DNA of 64,000 nucleotides from Halapricum hydrolyticum (GTDB taxonomy: Archaea > Halobacteriota > Halobacteria > Halobacteriales > Haloarculaceae). The stretch is from positions 23,631 to 87,630 of the forward strand of contig JAOPKD010000012.1 of assembly GCA_025517565.1 (NCBI GenBank), read 5' to 3'. The stretch's first letter is position 1; each line of letters starts with the position of its first letter. The notes under the pieces are model-generated. The model was not told the DNA's origin and ran no database searches. It saw only the letters and a program-made list of their open reading frames with translations. The position numbers were made by a program, and so were the translations under genes. Positions 1-8,700 of this stretch are shown in pieces.

Positions 1-529
1 GTCGCCGTCGTCGCTGTCGCCGATCGAACTCGACGCGCGTGGCTCGCTGCGGGCGGTCGACGTCTACTCGACGGCCTCGGCGGATCTCGAAGACAGCGAC
101 GTGGCGGATCGCCAGGCCGATCGCGTCTTCGAACGACTCGACGCGGCCGCTCTCCCGCCCGGGGAGCGAACAGTCAGGTACGTCGAGACCGGTTCGACGG
201 GGTCGTCGCTCGTGATCCGGGCACGCTACGACCGGACGCTCGCCGGCTTCGACGCGCTCGGCGAGCCCGGCCGCCCCTCCGAGACCGTGGCCGATCTGGC
301 ACTCGAGGACTTCGAGCGGTTCCGCGAGACCGACGCGGCCGTCGACCGACACATGGCCGACCAGCTACTGGTGTTTCTCGCGCTCGCCGGCGGTCGCGTC
401 GGTTGTCCGGCGGTCACCGACCACGTTCGGACCCACCGCTCGCTGCTCTCGGAGTTCGGTTACGACGTTACTCTCGAATCAGAAGACGGGACCGCGGTAC
501 TCTCGTCACCGGTCGATTCTGCGGAGTGA
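1..529 (+). CDS. rtcA: RNA 3'-terminal phosphate cyclase, C-terminal part (5' end outside window)
   Basis: The reading frame is open from the first bases of the window, so only the C-terminal ~175 residues are present. RtcA converts RNA 3'-phosphate ends to 2',3'-cyclic phosphates using ATP. The segment around ETGSTGSSLVIRA, followed by GEPGRPSETVADLA and then a HMADQLLVFLAL block, matches the order of C-terminal blocks in the family; the His in HxxDQ is the expected AMP-accepting catalytic histidine. The gene ends in TGA just before the convergent flavodoxin gene. Family recognition is from memory of the motif order; the N-terminal half cannot be checked here. Confidence 0.8.
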   Translation, partial: SPSSLSPIELDARGSLRAVDVYSTASADLEDSDVADRQADRVFERLDAAALPPGERTVRYVETGSTGSSLVIRARYDRTLAGFDALGEPGRPSETVADLALEDFERFRETDAAVDRHMADQLLVFLALAGGRVGCPAVTDHVRTHRSLLSEFGYDVTLESEDGTAVLSSPVDSAE

Positions 530-550
530 CCTCTTCCGGCAGTGTCGAGC

Positions 551-1117
551 TCACTTGTCGGGCGCGGTCGCCCCGGTTCGTCCCTCGACGAACGCTGCGA
601 AATCGTCCGCGAACGCCTCGACCTCCGGCCAGTCGGTATATTCGTAGTCCTGCGAGGTGTCGGTGTCTCCGGTCGCTTCCGCCGCGATTCGCTTGAGCAT
701 CATCCGCTTGAGGAAGCCGTACTTCGAGTAGCGCAACGCGCCGCCGAACAGGCCGATCCGGTCCGGCTCGAACCCGGTCTCTTCGACGAACGTGTCGGCA
801 TACGACGCGGCCTCGGCTCGCCGTTCCTCGTCGTCGGTCGCCGAGGACAGCGACACCTGGAAGAACCCGGTCGGTCGCTCTGACAGCGCTGCTCCGTGAT
901 CCGTGACGAACTCGGCGACGGCCGGCTGGTGTTTGCCGACGTGGATCGACGACCCGACCAGTACGGCGTCGAACGCCGCCACGTCGTGTTCACCCCCGCC
1001 GGAAACGTCCAGTGTCGTTGCGTCGTGCCCGCGCTCGCCGATCGTCTCGGCGATCCGTTCGGCGACCTTCGCTGTCTGTCCCTCGCTGGTTCCGTATGCT
1101 ATCAGGAACGATGCCAT
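551..1117 (-). CDS. Flavodoxin-domain protein, HemG-like
   Basis: A 188-residue protein that opens with MASFLIAYGTSEGQT, a flavodoxin-type FMN phosphate-binding loop directly after the first beta strand, followed by the expected FDAVLVGSSIHVGKH segment. Length and the mid-protein SSIHVGKHQP block resemble menaquinone-dependent protoporphyrinogen oxidase (HemG) relatives, so an electron-transfer or haem-pathway role is plausible but not proven. The start is placed at the ATG that begins the beta strand; a further in-frame ATG 12 codons upstream would add a basic, unrelated extension. It converges on rtcA with 21 bp between stops. Confidence 0.75.
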   Translation of the reverse strand: MASFLIAYGTSEGQTAKVAERIAETIGERGHDATTLDVSGGGEHDVAAFDAVLVGSSIHVGKHQPAVAEFVTDHGAALSERPTGFFQVSLSSATDDEERRAEAASYADTFVEETGFEPDRIGLFGGALRYSKYGFLKRMMLKRIAAEATGDTDTSQDYEYTDWPEVEAFADDFAAFVEGRTGATAPDK

Positions 1118-1203
1118 ACTACGTGTACGACGAGTAACATGATAAAGCCGCATCGTCGCATGTCAACACGCCCCGACGGTCTCGCCGGTGATTCCGGTCT
1201 CGA

Positions 1204-2310
1204 TCAGATCGCGCCGGCGTCGCTCTCGTCGGTCTCCATCGGTGACTCGACTGCTGGCTCGGGTTCCTCACTGTCGCCGCTTCCGCGCCGGAGCTCGACC
1301 AGCACGAGCGCGATCGCGCCGAGCCCGAGCAGGAACGTCGCGAGACTGATCAATCCGCCCAGGATCGGGATTCGGCCGAGGAGCCCGAAGCCGACGATAC
1401 CGACGACGAGCGCCAGCCACCGGTTGTCGACGTCGGCCTGGCGGAGTGCCCACGCGGCGACCGCGATCCGGCCGTACAACAGCGCCACCCACGCCAGCAG
1501 CGCGAACGCGACGAACCCCGCGATTGTCAGCGGAATGCCGATGATCGTGACCGCGAGCAACACGAGTCCGATCGGGATCCCCAGCATCGCGAGGACGCCG
1601 ACACCTGCCGATTTCGCCGGCTCGTCGCTGACCGTCTCGTCGATACGCCGGGAGAAGCCGGGCAGTACCGCGAGCAGGGCCGCCCCGAGCACGAGATTGA
1701 CGAGGATCGCGTAGCCGGTGAACAGCCAGCCCGGCACGTCCGGCAGGTCGAACCCGCCCGTTCCGAGACTGGAATCGGCGATGATCGATCCGCCGACCGT
1801 GGCTCCGTCGTTCGTGAACGTCGCGTCCGCGGCGTATCTGACGTCTCCACCGACGTTTGCCGTCTCTGCCAGCCGGACCGAATCCGCTCCGAGCTTCGCG
1901 TCACCGCCGACCGTCCCTGCGATAAGTATCGATCCGGAACCGACGTTCAGGCTCCCGTTGATCACGCCGGTCCGCGCAAGCGAGAACGAGCCCGTGCCCA
2001 CGTCGACGTCGCCGTTCACTTCGCCGGCGATCGTGAGGCTTCCGGCGGCCGTCGAGACGTCACCGGTGACCACGCCCGACTCCTCGATCACGACCGATCC
2101 AGCGGCCCCGTCGAGGTTCCCGTCGACCGTCCCGCGGACGATGATCGTCCCACCGAACGCTGACAGCCCGTCGACGGTCTCGCCGTCTTCGACGACGATG
2201 GTGCCGCCACTGCGCGTCTCGGCTGCCGCGACTCCGGAGAACGTCCCGGTGACAACTGCGATCGTTAGCAACAGTACGATACCCCCTCTGACCGCTTCCT
2301 GTCGCCGCAT
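1204..2310 (-). CDS. Bactofilin-like (polymer-forming) membrane protein
   Basis: A 368-residue secreted or membrane protein. Residues 1-30 form a signal peptide ending in VAAA. Residues ~32-190 are a run of short beta-helix repeats of the type GTVDGNLDGAAGSVVIEESG and GEVNGDVDVGTGS, the pattern of polymer-forming (bactofilin-like) domains. Several hydrophobic segments follow (~200-345), then an acidic tail. The combination of an exported beta-helix with a membrane domain is common in haloarchaea; a role in envelope organisation is inference. An AT-rich element (TTTTATTA on this strand) about 30 bp upstream of the chosen ATG supports this start over earlier in-frame codons. Confidence 0.75.
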   Translation of the reverse strand: MRRQEAVRGGIVLLLTIAVVTGTFSGVAAAETRSGGTIVVEDGETVDGLSAFGGTIIVRGTVDGNLDGAAGSVVIEESGVVTGDVSTAAGSLTIAGEVNGDVDVGTGSFSLARTGVINGSLNVGSGSILIAGTVGGDAKLGADSVRLAETANVGGDVRYAADATFTNDGATVGGSIIADSSLGTGGFDLPDVPGWLFTGYAILVNLVLGAALLAVLPGFSRRIDETVSDEPAKSAGVGVLAMLGIPIGLVLLAVTIIGIPLTIAGFVAFALLAWVALLYGRIAVAAWALRQADVDNRWLALVVGIVGFGLLGRIPILGGLISLATFLLGLGAIALVLVELRRGSGDSEEPEPAVESPMETDESDAGAI

Positions 2311-2392
2311 ACTTCCGGCGTTCACTCGCAACTGTAATAAAATAGATTGTTTTTGCCCTAGATATACGGCAGTGCTCGACGAACTGTGCTTG

Positions 2393-2758
2393 ATGCGCAT
2401 CCGAACGACGCTGGCCGCACTCGGCGCGGGCATCACAGTCGCGCTCCTGGTTGCAGTCTTTCTGATCGAGGCACTCCCCTACGAGTTCTCGGCGATCATC
2501 GGCCTGCCGGTCGGGCTCCTGGCAGGGGCTGGAGCTGTGTCGCTGGCCGGCCGGCGCTACGGGCGTTTCGGACCAACAGCCCGGAGCTTCCTCGATGGGA
2601 TGGCTGGATTCGGGCTCACGGTCGTGGCCCTGCTGGCCGTCGCATACGTCGACTTCGCCGGCCTGGGATCGCGGATCGACCTCGCGACGCTCGTCGGCGT
2701 CGCGCTCGTCGTGGCCGTCGCCGTGACTGTCTTCTCCCGGGCTCAGTCCCGCGATTGA
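2393..2758 (+). CDS. Small four-helix membrane protein, function unknown
   Basis: A 121-residue protein made almost entirely of hydrophobic helices: residues ~5-27, 32-52, 67-87 and 96-115, with a short GRRYGRFGPTARS loop in the middle. It has no catalytic motif that I recognise. It is divergent from the bactofilin-like gene with about 80 bp between starts, so the two may share a regulatory region. Codon use is typical of the window, which supports it as a real gene. Confidence 0.6.
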   Translation: MRIRTTLAALGAGITVALLVAVFLIEALPYEFSAIIGLPVGLLAGAGAVSLAGRRYGRFGPTARSFLDGMAGFGLTVVALLAVAYVDFAGLGSRIDLATLVGVALVVAVAVTVFSRAQSRD

Positions 2759-2767
2759 GCAGCCGGA

Positions 2768-2884
2768 TCACTGTACTGCTCGGATCAGACCGAGGAGTTC
2801 GTCCCGGTAGCCGCTCGGATCGATCCCGGGGCGTTCGCCCTCGACAGCGTCGAGCAGTGCGTCCAGTCCCCCTGGTCGGGGCTC
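2768..2884 (-). pseudogene. Orphan coding-like tail, possible remnant
   Basis: On the minus strand a segment with good haloarchaeal codon use reads GGLDALLDAVEGERPG then IDPSGYRDELLGLIRAVQ and stops at 2768. Upstream, the same frame runs into the hairpin-repeat module at 2885-2996 and has no plausible start. It looks like the C-terminus of a lost gene, or a short gene whose start was overwritten by the repeats. The family is not recognised. Confidence 0.3.
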
Positions 2885-2996
2885 GCTCTTTTCGAGATTC
2901 TCGCTCCCACCGGTCGCTCCGAATCTCCCTGCTCGCGGTTCCCTGTGTCACCGCTCGCTGTTTCGGGACTCCTCACTGCGTTCGGCGTCCCGCTAC
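2885..2996 (-). repeat. Hairpin-repeat module downstream of lrp
   Basis: Immediately after the lrp stop codon the minus strand carries two or three short hairpins. Arms are CGGGAC/GTCCCG (2964-2969 with 2987-2992) and GAGATTC/GAATCTC (2894-2900 with 2921-2927), each enclosing a purine-rich loop with GAGCG. One unit is closely similar to the unit at 4629-4664 on the plus strand, so it belongs to the same family as the larger array after carA. Confidence 0.6.
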
Positions 2997-3410
2997 TCAC
3001 CCAACGCGCTCGTCGAGGATTAACCTCGTCTTCGTATTCACTACTTCCTCCAACTCCCGGGCCCGTCTGATGAGGTCGTTCACGCCGGCGGTGTCGGCAC
3101 AGTCGACGACGAGCACGATGTCCTCTTCGCCACCGACCTGCCAGACGAAGTCCACCTCGTGCCACTCCGCGAGGCGCTCGCTGACCTCGCTGGTGTCGAC
3201 GTTGACGTCCACGCGGAGCTCGATCATCGCCTTGATATTGCCCGTCCGGGTCGCGACGGTGAAGCGCTCGATCACGCCGTCCTCGACCAACTGCTCGACC
3301 CGGTTGCGGACGGTCCCCTCCGAGGTTCCCACGTCGTCCGCGATCTCTGTGTAGGGTGTCCGGGCGTCCTCTCGGAGAATCCCGAGGATCTCCCGGTCCA
3401 GTTCGTCCAT
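2997..3410 (-). CDS. Lrp/AsnC family transcriptional regulator
   Basis: A 137-residue regulator. Residues 1-50 form the winged helix-turn-helix (MDELDREILGILREDART, then YTEIADDVGTSEGTVRNRV) and residues ~62-137 the ligand-binding RAM domain. It is divergent from carA with 102 bp between start codons; the palindrome at 3447-3461 lies close to its own expected promoter and upstream of the carA TATA-like box. Haloarchaeal Lrp proteins commonly regulate adjacent amino-acid or nucleotide genes, so control of carA and of itself is a reasonable inference. The start ATG is the first codon of the canonical N-terminus. Confidence 0.9.
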   Translation of the reverse strand: MDELDREILGILREDARTPYTEIADDVGTSEGTVRNRVEQLVEDGVIERFTVATRTGNIKAMIELRVDVNVDTSEVSERLAEWHEVDFVWQVGGEEDIVLVVDCADTAGVNDLIRRARELEEVVNTKTRLILDERVG

Positions 3411-3446
3411 CGAGGTGTGTATCTTCCCGGGGTCGTCACTTGAGTA

Positions 3447-3461
3447 TTACGAATTTCGTAA
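3447..3461. promoter_or_regulatory. Palindromic operator candidate between lrp and carA
   Basis: TTACGAA-T-TTCGTAA is a perfect 7-bp inverted repeat around a single central base. It lies in the 102-bp divergent intergenic region, overlaps the expected TATA region of lrp, and sits ~20 bp upstream of the carA TATA-like box. The half-site TCGTAA recurs at the carA start codon (CTCGTAATG). Size and symmetry fit an Lrp-dimer site. Confidence 0.55.
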
Positions 3462-3480
3462 CGGAGCTTCGAAAGCAACG

Positions 3481-3488
3481 CTTATCTG
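3481..3488 (+). promoter_or_regulatory. TATA-like box of carA
   Basis: CTTATCTG is centred about 28 bp upstream of the carA ATG, the spacing expected for a leaderless haloarchaeal transcript. No Shine-Dalgarno sequence precedes the ATG, which agrees with leaderless initiation. Confidence 0.4.
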
Positions 3489-3512
3489 CCGGTCTTTCAT
3501 ACGCATCTCGTA

Positions 3513-4559
3513 ATGACCGACGCCTACCTGGCGCTCGAAGGAGAACGCATCGTCGAGGCCCGTGCACGCGCCCCCGGGACAGCCAACGGAGAGCTGGTGT
3601 TCACGACCGCCTACACCGGATACGAGGAGAGTCTGACCGACCCCTCCTACGAGGAGCAGATCCTGACCTTCTCGTACCCGCTGATCGGCAATTACGGCGT
3701 CCGGGAGGAGCGCTTCGAGTCCGATCGGGTCCAGCCCAACGCCGTCGTCGCCCGCGAGTTGACCGACGACGTCGCCGAGTGGCTCGAAGGTGAGGGCGTG
3801 CCGGCCGTCGATCACCTCGACACGCGGGACATCGTGACCGAGATCCGCGACGAGGGGGCGATGAAGTGCGGGATCGCCGCCGGCCCGGACGCGACCGAGG
3901 CGGACGCCCTCGAACAGCTCCATCAGTGCAAGCACATGTCCGAGCACACTGACATCGTCGCGCAGGTCAGCGTCTCCGAGGAGATCGTCTACAACGAGGG
4001 TGGCGACGGCGCGACGGTCGCACTGGTCGACTGCGGCGCAAAGGGCTCGATCATCGATTCGCTGGTCGAGCGCGACGCCGAGGTGCACGTCCTGCCATAC
4101 GACGCCACCGAGGACGACATCGAGTCGGTCGACCCGGACCTGCTTTTCATCTCGAACGGGCCGGGCGATCCCGAGAACTTCGAGCGGGCCGGTGAGGTCG
4201 TCGACACGTACGTCGGCGAGGTGCCGATCGCGGGGATCTGTCTGGGCCAGCAGGTCGTCGCCAACGCGCTGGGCGGCGAGACCGAGAAGATGGAGTTCGG
4301 CCACCGTGGCGTCAACCAGCCGGTCCGCGACCTGCGGACCGACCAGGTCGTGATGACGACGCAGAACCACGGCTACACCGTGGCCGATCCCGGCGACGAC
4401 CTCGACGTGACCCAGATCAACGTCAACGACGACACGCCCGAGGGCCTGGAGAACGACGAGCTGGGGATCATCACCCGGCAGTATCACCCCGAGGCGAATC
4501 CCGGGCCGCACGATTCGCTGAGCTTCTTCGACGATGTGCTCGAACTCGCCGAAGAGTAG
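3513..4559 (+). CDS. carA: Carbamoyl-phosphate synthase small (glutaminase) subunit
   Basis: A 348-residue glutamine amidotransferase subunit that hydrolyses glutamine and channels ammonia to the CarB large subunit for arginine and pyrimidine synthesis. The N-terminal CPS-specific domain (1-~150) includes GELVFTTAYTGYEE and SYPLIGNYG. The class I amidotransferase domain follows: FISNGPGDP (213-221), the nucleophile Cys243 in GICLGQQ, and the His325/Glu327 pair in YHPEANPGP. All catalytic residues are present. No large-subunit gene lies within the window. Its TAG stop directly abuts the hairpin array that begins at 4560. Confidence 0.95.
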   Translation: MTDAYLALEGERIVEARARAPGTANGELVFTTAYTGYEESLTDPSYEEQILTFSYPLIGNYGVREERFESDRVQPNAVVARELTDDVAEWLEGEGVPAVDHLDTRDIVTEIRDEGAMKCGIAAGPDATEADALEQLHQCKHMSEHTDIVAQVSVSEEIVYNEGGDGATVALVDCGAKGSIIDSLVERDAEVHVLPYDATEDDIESVDPDLLFISNGPGDPENFERAGEVVDTYVGEVPIAGICLGQQVVANALGGETEKMEFGHRGVNQPVRDLRTDQVVMTTQNHGYTVADPGDDLDVTQINVNDDTPEGLENDELGIITRQYHPEANPGPHDSLSFFDDVLELAEE

Positions 4560-5035
4560 GGAGACGCCGAGCGAAGCGAGGGGTCTCCGAAAAGACGAGC
4601 GGGGAGTGAAACGACCCGCGAGGAGTAGGGAGATTCAGAGCGACCGCAGGGAGCGAGAATCTCCGAGACCGACGCGGTGACGTCAGGAACCGCGGAGGAG
4701 TAGCGAGGCGCCGAGCGAAGCGAGGGGCCTCGAAGTAGCGAGCGGGGAGTAAAACGACCCGCGAGGAATAGGGAGACTCTGAGCGTAGCGAAGAGTCTCC
4801 GAAAGGACGAGCGGGAAACGGAGTGATCCGCGAGTAGGGAGACGCCGAGCGAAGCGAGGGGTTCTCCGAGACCGGCGCGGCGACGTCAGGAACCGCGGAG
4901 GAGTAGCGAGACGCCGAGCGAAGCGAGGGGCCTCGAAGTAGGAGCGGGGAACGGAGTGACCCGTGAGGAATAGGGAGCAGTCTCCAAGAACGCGAACGGT
5001 GGGCGAAGCGGGCCGTGAGGCATAGGGAGATCTGG
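4560..5035 (+). repeat. Array of alternating short hairpin modules
   Basis: About 475 bp without a gene, made of tandem degenerate inverted repeats. Arms include GGAGAC/GTCTCC (4560-4565 with 4583-4588), GGAGATTC/GAATCTCC (4629-4636 with 4657-4664), CGAGGC/GCCTCG near 4704-4733 and GGAGACTCT/AGAGTCTCC near 4774-4799. Most enclose the loop GAGCGAAGCGAGG or a variant. They alternate with a second hairpin of type GCGGG...CCCGC or GCGGT...ACCGC. Linkers read GAGTAGGGAG or GGAATAGGGAG. Stem sequences differ between units while pairing is mostly kept; the last units are degraded. Confidence 0.75.
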
Positions 5036-5568
5036 AGCGATCATTACTTTCGACTCATTTGATCGAATCGATCTCGGAGAATCTCCCTGACGGAAGAGTG
5101 ACACCGTCGAAGCAGTCATCCTTCTGCTCTTTCGAGAACTTCTGAGCAAAGGTCGTCAGAAATTCAGAAGTCGACGCCGCGTCCGGAATGGGAGGTGTAC
5201 GACGAATCCTGGACTGGCGAGCCACCGTGCCGTCGACGGAAAGCAGATCGCGTGACCGACGAGAACACAAATAGACCGACGAAAAAGAAATAGTCTTTGT
5301 GCGGTCGCGCGTGCTCGCGCAGTGGAGGGCGAGCCCCTCTAAAACGGGTGTTTGAGCACCTTTTACTGCCCTCCATCGTTGGTTGGTACCGTGTCACTCG
5401 GACGTCTGACGCGGCGCGAAACTGTCAGTCCATACCTTGTCATATATTGCGAATTTGGGTGGCGATCGATATCGGGAAAACGGCTTCAGTATTTGGGTTT
5501 CTAAGACAGAGTAAAGCCTCTTTTCAGGTATAGATATCTTGTCATTGGGGGCCACCCGAGGACACAAA
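5036..5568. other. Gene-free region upstream of the S-layer gene; structured-RNA candidate
   Basis: No reading frame here has haloarchaeal codon bias, and the GC content is lower than in the neighbouring genes. From 5301 to 5375 there are nested inverted repeats: GCGCG/CGCGC (5307-5311 with 5316-5320), TGGAGGGC/GCCCTCCA (5323-5330 with 5368-5375) and an inner GGTG/CACC (5347-5350 with 5357-5360). This could be a small RNA or a regulatory structure for the S-layer gene. Nothing else is recognised in the stretch. Confidence 0.3.
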
Positions 5569-5576
5569 GTATTTAA
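5569..5576 (+). promoter_or_regulatory. TATA box of the S-layer glycoprotein gene
   Basis: GTATTTAA is the best TATA-like element upstream of the S-layer ORF. Initiation ~25 bp downstream would give an untranslated leader of roughly 115 nt. A long leader is unlike most genes in the window but is, from memory, known for S-layer mRNAs of other haloarchaea. No clear Shine-Dalgarno sequence lies before the ATG. Confidence 0.5.
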
Positions 5577-5715
5577 CGACGCCATCAGATTGTATCTGAC
5601 GTAGCAAGAACTGAGGCTGGTACACAGCATGACATATCCAACGGAAACTGCATCGCGGTCACGCACCAACGTGCGTGAAAACGAATCCTACGATTTAGGA
5701 TACGACAACTAACAC

Positions 5716-8700
5716 ATGACAGGTAATAATACCACACCTGGTGAGAAACTGCGCGCGATATTCCTCGCAGTGCTGATGGTCGGATCGGCATTTGCGATGG
5801 GTGTTGCGTTCACCGGTGGTGCTGCTGCGAACGTGGACAGTAGTTCGTTCGACACCATCGCGAACCAGGACACAGTTGGCGACGACTTCACGGTGAACGT
5901 GAGCGTCGCTGATGGCGAACAGATCACCGTTGAAAATATTGTCGACGGTGAAACAGTGAATACGATCTCCGTAACGGATGGTGGTTCCAACGACGCCGAT
6001 AGCAACACGGGAACCATCAACGTCACGCTAGAGGCCGGTAAGACCCTTGACGGTCCCAGCAGGGTCAATATCACCGACAGCAGTGACAATACGTATTCGC
6101 AGACATACAATACGAGCAATTACCTCGTCCAGCTCGACGGGGACTCTCAAGAGGTCATCCAGGGCGAGACGACCACGATCAGCGGGAACATTTCGAAGTA
6201 TCCCGGGATGCTCGTGGATTACGATCTGAACTACACGCTCGCCTACGACAACGACATTAACACCGACAACTCCGCAGCGGCTAACTACAGCGTCGTTACG
6301 TCCTCTGACACCGGCAACGGTGAATTCCAGATCACGCGGACGTTCGACGAAGTCGACGAGGAGAACGACTTCCTGAACGACTACCCGTCCGACGATGGCG
6401 CTACCGCTGAGCCGAGCTACACGGTCTTCGTGGGGACCAGCAACAACCCCAGCGATGACGGAAACGAAGGGTTCGCCCTGATCGACACCCGGCTCAACGT
6501 TAACGGTGATGTCTCTGTCGACGGTACTGTCGTCGAAGAGCCAGACTACCGCCAGACCGTCTTCGTGAGCGGCGACATCTCGAACGCTGATGGTCCGCTT
6601 CCGGACTACAACCTGCGCGTTCGAGGACCCGCTGGCTCGTCCCAGAAGACCTCCGACTCTGCTGGTGACGGCTCCTTCGGGTTCACGCTCACGATGAACG
6701 ACGCTGGTACGTGGAACCTCGGCACTGACGAGGGCGGCTTCATCGGCTACAAGGACATCACGGTCGCGCCGCAGGAAGCCGATCTTGAGTTCACCGCAGA
6801 CGGTGAAAACCTCGCCACCTTCGAGGAAACGTACAGCATCCAGCTGAACGACAGCCAGGATGACTTCGCGCTGAACACTCAGAAGAGTACCGATCCCGGT
6901 ACCGATATGGGTGAGGTCAGAGGTTACATCAACGTTACTGGTCCGTTCAGTGATGTCTCTCAGGATGGAGATGACACTGGTAACATTGCCGATATAGTGT
7001 ACGAGAACCCCGGGTCTGCAGATCCTGGTGACGTTCTCTACTTCCACGTCGAAACAGATGAGAATGGCCAGGCATCCTTCAGTGCAACCCCGACTCAGGA
7101 TGCTGATGTAACCGCGACACTCGAAAACACGGCCGATGGCGACTACGAGGGTCTCGAGGAAGCGCACGATGCTGCTGACTCGCCGGAAGAACCGGACTAC
7201 TTCGGCAGCGATCCGATTCCGCTCGGCGGTGCCGACCCGGTGAACGTTGTCGACAAATCCGTCGAGGATCCGCAGTACGAAAACGAAGCTCTCGCTGATG
7301 AGAGTTCGTCGGCGACTTACATCGACATCCTTGAAGAGGATGCTAACGGACCCGCCATCGTTGAAGTGCTGCCGCTTCAGACCTCTGGCGAAAACCGCGT
7401 CAACGACTCCGCGAACGAGCGCTTCGGCTACGATGGTGAACAGGACCTTGAGGGGATGACCGTCTACCGGGTCTCCTTCGAGCTCCGTAACGAGACGAAC
7501 GCGGCCATCGAGCCGAACGGAACTGTTGATGGTACGTTCGCTGACATGGATATCAGCGGTGCTGGCATCAACGCGACGATCTACGCTGACGACAACGACG
7601 AACTTGCTGTCGACTCCCAGAACGGCAACGTCCTTGACGCTCAGTACGTCGACCTCGCTGATGGTGACAGCCGCGACGAGTACGCGTTCTTGATCCGTCC
7701 GACCTCGACCGATGAGGTCGACGAGCAGATCGTCCACGAGGTCAACGTCGTTGGTGAGGACACGGTCGAGATTCCGCTCGACGCTGCTGGCTTGCAGATC
7801 GAAGAGTTCGTCATCGACAATGAGACGACGCAGTCGATCCTCGGTGACCAGAATGTGGACCTCTCAGCAGTTGTCAACGCGCCGTACGACAACTTTGCGC
7901 CGGTCAACAACGGTCTGGTCCGCCTTACCCAGACGGGCTACGATCTCGACACCGAGACTGACGCCCGGACGTCGAACGTCAACGACGGCGAGTACGAGTT
8001 CGAGAACATCACGCTCGGTCCGCGCGGGATCGACAATGCTGGCACGACCGGCATCGCCAGCGAGATCTCGCAGCTGACCTTTACGGCGTACCAGTACGCT
8101 GACCTGAACCTGCAGGACAAAGCGCTCGAACAGCAGGAAGTCGACCGCGCTGCGGTCCGCACGGTTGATCTCACTGCTGACGACTCGCTGCAGGTCGAGT
8201 TCCTGCCGGAGAACACCAGCGACTACAGCGGCTTCAAGACCACTGAAGACGGTGACGTCTTCACTCTCACGAAGGGTGTCGAGTACGATCAGATCGCGTT
8301 CGAGCTCACCAACGCGAGCGGTGAGCCGGTCGATCTGACTGAAGGTATCGCCGGTGAAGAGGTCGATCTGAACGACCTCGCTGATGCCGAACTCGACGGC
8401 GAACCCTTCGTCGGCATCGTCGGTGCCACCCAAGACGACTCGCCGGGCACGCACAAGGTCCACTTCGACGTGGACGCTAGCGATCCCGCGAACGGCACCT
8501 ACGTGATCGACGACATCCAGAACAGCAGCTACGTCAGCACCGAGACTGACGGCGCGGATGCTGACGAAGCCTTCGGCTTCACCAACAACAGCGACCGCGA
8601 TGCCGACGCCTTCCAGCTCCAGATCACGACGCCCGACGCGTCGTACAAGACGGCTGACGACGAAGGCGTCTTCCACGCTGCGAACCCCAGCATCGACACC

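Noticed and set aside
551..1153. Longer starts for several genes (for example 1153, 2436, 12184, 16669, 56346).
   Set aside because: The extra N-terminal codons lack protein-like composition or run into the neighbouring promoter; the chosen ATGs begin the family N-terminus.
4560..5035. The hairpin array considered as a CRISPR array or as coding sequence.
   Set aside because: Units are imperfect inverted repeats with no unique spacers; in-frame stops (TAG in every linker) exclude coding.
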